From Acidobacteriota bacterium (GTDB lineage Bacteria; Acidobacteriota; Terriglobia; Versatilivoradales; Versatilivoraceae), in assembly GCA_022826755.1 (NCBI GenBank), contig JAJDUG010000042.1, positions 1 through 39,084 on the forward strand: 39,084 bases of DNA. Direction: 5' to 3'. Positions 36,370-39,084 of this stretch are shown here, one piece after another. The first letter of the stretch is position 1; each line of letters begins with the position of its first letter. Position numbers and translations under genes: made by a program. The notes under the pieces are model-generated. The model made no database searches. It was not told the origin of the DNA and saw only the letters and a program-made list of their open reading frames with translations.

Positions 36370-37475
36370 TAATGCGGCCCTCCGCCAATGATATTTTTCT
36401 CCCAGACCTCCCCAAGTAGGTAGTCTTCCAGCCACTCGTTCAGCTTTCCGGCATCCGGCCTGCTGAACTCTGTAGCATCACCCCTTCGTTCGACAACCAC
36501 GATGTCCTCCGACTCACAGTTGTCCAGAAATGCGCTGGACTGGGTGCTGACGAGCACCTGCGTATGGCGAGATGCAGCCCGAAACAGCGAAGCGATCACC
36601 TTGAGCGCATATGGATGCAATCCGAGTTCCGGCTCATCCACCACGATGAGAATTGGGAGGTTTTCCTTGGGCTGCATCAGCAGTGAAATCAAGCAGATGG
36701 CGCGTAGCGTACCGTCCGAGAGCTGATGGGGTCCGAAAACCAGATCGGAATTTCGATGCCTCCAGTTGAGAATGATGTCCCGATGGCCGGGGCCAGTTCG
36801 ATCAAGACTAAAGTCTTCGAAGAACGGCGCCACCTGCCGGACGGTCTCGACGATTCCACGGTACGCAACTTCCCTGTGGGACTTTAGCTCATACAATATC
36901 GCTGCCAAATTGGCTGCATCCGGCATAAGCCAGCGACTATCACCGACGTAGCAATACTGCCGAATTCTCGCAGTTGCGGACGTGTCGTGGAAGTGATAGA
37001 CACGACAATGATTCAGTAAATATCTGAGCATTCTGGCCGCAGGTTCACCCTCTTCCGCTCTGTCTCCTATCCGCGTTTCTTGATGACCAGCCCCGAACGA
37101 TGCGACCCTTGGGTGCGGATAGCCTGTTTGATGAAAGGAAAGAATCTCTTCAGCAAAAAACAGGGAATCACCGGCAACGTGGAACAGCCTCATCCGATAG
37201 GTGTCTGTTCCGTTCTCAACCTCAAACTCCATCTCCGCTTCCAATTGAGGCGTAATCTTTGGGCCGAAGTACAGATTGGCCGTGGCCCGACCCGTCGCGC
37301 TGATATGTTGCTGTAGCCGTCCTCCCATCAATTCATTCACCATCTTGAAGAAGGAAATGAGATTACTCTTGCCTGCGCCATTGGCGCCAATCAAGACGTT
37401 GAGAGGACGGAGTTCCAGCTTCATTTCTTTGATGGATCGAAAGCCCTTTATCTCGATTCTCTTCAGTCTTGCCAT
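36369..37475 (-). CDS. ABC/RecF-type AAA ATPase of a defence pair
   Basis: The 368-residue product is a RecF/SMC-like ATPase. It has FRSIKEMKLELRPLNVLIG leading into Walker A GANGAGKS (30-37), the ABC signature LSDGT at 252-256, Walker B VVDEPELGLHP at 278-288 (Asp280, Glu281), and a switch strand VLVSTQSS near 308-314 where the usual His is Gln. The coiled-coil insert is short. The start ATG has AAGGAG upstream. It is first in the operon and is followed by the coupled DUF4276 gene and the restriction enzyme. Such ATPases often sense phage components or DNA structure. The trigger here is unknown. Confidence 0.88.
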   Translation of the reverse strand: MARLKRIEIKGFRSIKEMKLELRPLNVLIGANGAGKSNLISFFKMVNELMGGRLQQHISATGRATANLYFGPKITPQLEAEMEFEVENGTDTYRMRLFHVAGDSLFFAEEILSFHQTGYPHPRVASFGAGHQETRIGDRAEEGEPAARMLRYLLNHCRVYHFHDTSATARIRQYCYVGDSRWLMPDAANLAAILYELKSHREVAYRGIVETVRQVAPFFEDFSLDRTGPGHRDIILNWRHRNSDLVFGPHQLSDGTLRAICLISLLMQPKENLPILIVVDEPELGLHPYALKVIASLFRAASRHTQVLVSTQSSAFLDNCESEDIVVVERRGDATEFSRPDAGKLNEWLEDYLLGEVWEKNIIGGGPH

Positions 37476-37562
37476 GCTGCTATCTCCTTCACTGTCTCGT
37501 CATTTGCGCCGCCCAGGCCAAGAACGCGGGTTTCATGTCCCCTGCCGCCCAACTCCGCGGCA

Positions 37563-38618
37563 TCATTCCCAGCTGCTTCTGAGGAACTCGATCCAGTTGC
37601 CGTGCATGACCTTGGCGACGTCGGCATCGGCATAGCCCCGCTTTCGCAGGATCTCGGGAATGCGCTGCAGGTCGGCGATGGTGTCCATGTCGCAAGGGGC
37701 CTGCTCTTTCCCGTAGCCCCCATCCAGATCGGTCCCGATCCCCACGTGGTTGCAGTTGCCCGCCACCTGGCAGATGTGGTCCATGTGATCGGCCACCGTC
37801 TCCAGCGTGATGCCGCTGTTGTCGATGGCCTGGTGGTCCCACAGCGGCGAGAGCATCCAGTCGTCCAGGGCCACTCCTATGACCCCCGACCGTTCCACGA
37901 TGGCCCGGACCTGGCTGTCCTCGAACTGGCGGTCATGGTCGCAGAGGGCCCGGCAGCAGTTGTGGGTGGCCAGAACCCGCCCCCCGAAGCTGTCCAGGGC
38001 CTCCCAGAAGGCCTGATCGGCCAGGTGGGTCAGATCCAGCAGCATCCCGGCTGCCTCCAACGCCTTCAGCAGCGGACGACCGCGGGGCGTCAAGCCCCCC
38101 GGAGCCTGGGTGCCGTGGGAATAACTGCTGACGCCGTAGTGGCACAGGCTCACCACCCGCAGGCCTTCATCCCACCACTCGGGAACCTGCTCGGGAGAGA
38201 CGATGCCGTCGGCTCCCTCCATGGTGAGCACGAAACCCAGGGGCGTGGACCCGGAATCCCGTCCCCAGTCCGTCAAATGGGCCTCCAGACCCTGGCGGTC
38301 CCGAACCTGGCGGAGCACTCCCTTGGACTCCATCAGACGGTAGTAGGCCAGTTCGCCGCGGCACTTGGCGTAGGCGATATCCTGGTTTCGCACGCCGGAG
38401 AAGCGCTTGCCCATCGAGGCGACCCGGCAGGCAACGGTGACGAAAAACAGCCCGATCTCTCCCCGGCGCTGCTCTTCGTAGTTGACCATGTTGAGGCCAC
38501 GGCCCTTTTGGGCCATGCCGGCTTCCGACTCCCGGATCCCGGCAATGCTCTGCAACAGGTCCCGGTCCCATTCAAGGGCATTGTGAGCAATATCGACGTG
38601 CGAATCGACAATCAGCAT
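37563..38618 (-). CDS. Membrane dipeptidase (M19 family)
   Basis: This zinc hydrolase of the renal dipeptidase type cleaves dipeptides, sometimes with D-residues. The metal site is visible as DSHVDI near the N-terminus (His7, Asp9), LTMEGADG supplying the bridging Glu, LDLTHLAD and ATHNCCRALCDHDRQ for the second metal, and GIGTDLDGG near the C-terminus. The product from ATG 38618 has 351 residues, close to the bacterial length, and no signal peptide, so it is probably cytoplasmic. ATG 38636 is possible, but the sequence GGAGGG between the two start codons suits the inner one. It precedes the defence operon by 87 bases on the same strand. Confidence 0.92.
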   Translation of the reverse strand: MLIVDSHVDIAHNALEWDRDLLQSIAGIRESEAGMAQKGRGLNMVNYEEQRRGEIGLFFVTVACRVASMGKRFSGVRNQDIAYAKCRGELAYYRLMESKGVLRQVRDRQGLEAHLTDWGRDSGSTPLGFVLTMEGADGIVSPEQVPEWWDEGLRVVSLCHYGVSSYSHGTQAPGGLTPRGRPLLKALEAAGMLLDLTHLADQAFWEALDSFGGRVLATHNCCRALCDHDRQFEDSQVRAIVERSGVIGVALDDWMLSPLWDHQAIDNSGITLETVADHMDHICQVAGNCNHVGIGTDLDGGYGKEQAPCDMDTIADLQRIPEILRKRGYADADVAKVMHGNWIEFLRSSWE

Positions 38619-38636
38619 CTGGCAAGAACCCTCCAT

Positions 38637-39084
38637 CCCGGAATTGGCATGCGCCGTCGGCCCGGTGCTCAGGTCCTCGGGCGGATCAAGCCTAGCACTG
38701 GCGCCGCACCAATTCCATCACTTTGTAGAACTCGAGTCTCGGCGGCAAAATGGGCTCCTTCGCCGCATTTGAAACGTTTGAGGGTCATCCACAGAGGTCA
38801 GGAAAGAGTAATCCACAAAGGACTTGGAGAAGGCCCGAGTGGGATCGGCCATGGGTCGGGAAGGGAATATTTCATTGCAGTAGTGTCTCGCTCAGCAATC
38901 GACTCAAGATTGTAATCAATACATAATACATGACATAGAGACGATTTGAGGTGGTGGCGACTTGACTCGATCTCAGGTTCGACCGTCTCATCGGACCTGC
39001 CACTTGCCGGTCGAATTGCCGGACCTGGACTGATTGCATAGTCTAGGCGAATGTACACTGGCAAGACTCTTTTCGCTCAAGTCA
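38637..39084. other. Intergenic stretch at the window end
   Basis: No gene is supported. A minus-strand open frame at 38798-39064 has no recognisable domain or ribosome binding site. The stretch holds a direct near-repeat of ATCCACA with A/G-rich flanks (38788-38818), an AT-rich patch near 38910-38935, and a promoter-like pair at its right end. Confidence 0.45.
39016..39044 (+). promoter_or_regulatory. Possible promoter pointing out of the window
   Basis: TTGCCG (39016-39021) and TAGTCT (39039-39044) are 17 bases apart. The -10 is moderate. It would drive a gene beyond the right edge, which cannot be seen. Confidence 0.25.

Noticed and set aside
38798-39064. Possible small minus-strand gene of 88 codons
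   Set aside because: No ribosome binding site, no domain, and proline- and serine-rich composition typical of chance frames.

Overview
The window looks like chromosome from a Gram-negative bacterium with GC-rich DNA, most probably a member of Acidobacteriota. The main evidence is the large protein at 8.3-12.6 kb. It has the N-terminal module of the acidobacterial VWFA-related family and a C-terminal domain of a type I associate with the same phylum. The leuS-lptE-holA cluster implies an outer membrane with LPS. Starts are often GTG or TTG. I see no rRNA, tRNA, CRISPR array, integrase or transposase.

Layout. 0.4-1.4 kb: ferrochelatase (-). 1.4-3.0 kb: a visibly more AT-rich pair of divergent genes, a uracil-DNA-glycosylase-like protein (-) and a NYN-domain RNase-like protein with a zinc knuckle (+). 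3.4-3.8 kb: a carboxymuconolactone decarboxylase-like protein. 3.85-8.0 kb: leuS-lptE-holA operon (-). 8.3-12.6 kb: secreted VWA-like/pentapeptide-repeat protein (+). 12.9-18.0 kb: ilvE-recX-alaS, then a lytic transglycosylase (+). 18.3-21.1 kb: secreted FG-GAP/VCBS repeat protein (-), whose stop codon lies inside an inverted minisatellite. 21.3-25.1 kb: GNAT acetyltransferase, Tat-exported aldo/keto reductase, cysteine-synthase-family enzyme and a tandem pair of seven-iron ferredoxins. 25.4-27.3 kb: a chimeric gene with a TctA-like membrane domain, a thermonuclease domain and an excalibur domain; it appears to lack its 5' end. 27.4-29.75 kb: queF, a TlpA-like thioredoxin and an apparently exported CinA-like protein (-). 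29.9-31.0 kb: class V aminotransferase. 31.0-37.5 kb: a probable defence island (-). 37.6-38.6 kb: M19 dipeptidase (-).

The strongest candidate for an undescribed system is the defence island. Four genes point the same way. An ABC/RecF-type ATPase and a DUF4276 protein with a possible TOPRIM-like active site overlap by one base (TAGTG). Fifteen bases later comes a single-chain restriction-modification enzyme with a PD-(D/E)XK-like N-terminus, an N6-adenine methylase and a type ISP-like C-terminus, and no helicase. After a gap of about 150 bases comes an AlbA_2 (Schlafen-type) protein. The ATPase/DUF4276 pair resembles PARIS in layout. Its position upstream of a restriction enzyme suggests a nuclease toxin guarding restriction, which is an inference.

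Other notable items are the membrane-nuclease chimera, the VWA/pentapeptide fusion, the exported CinA-like protein with a changed active-site motif, and two families of intergenic repeats.
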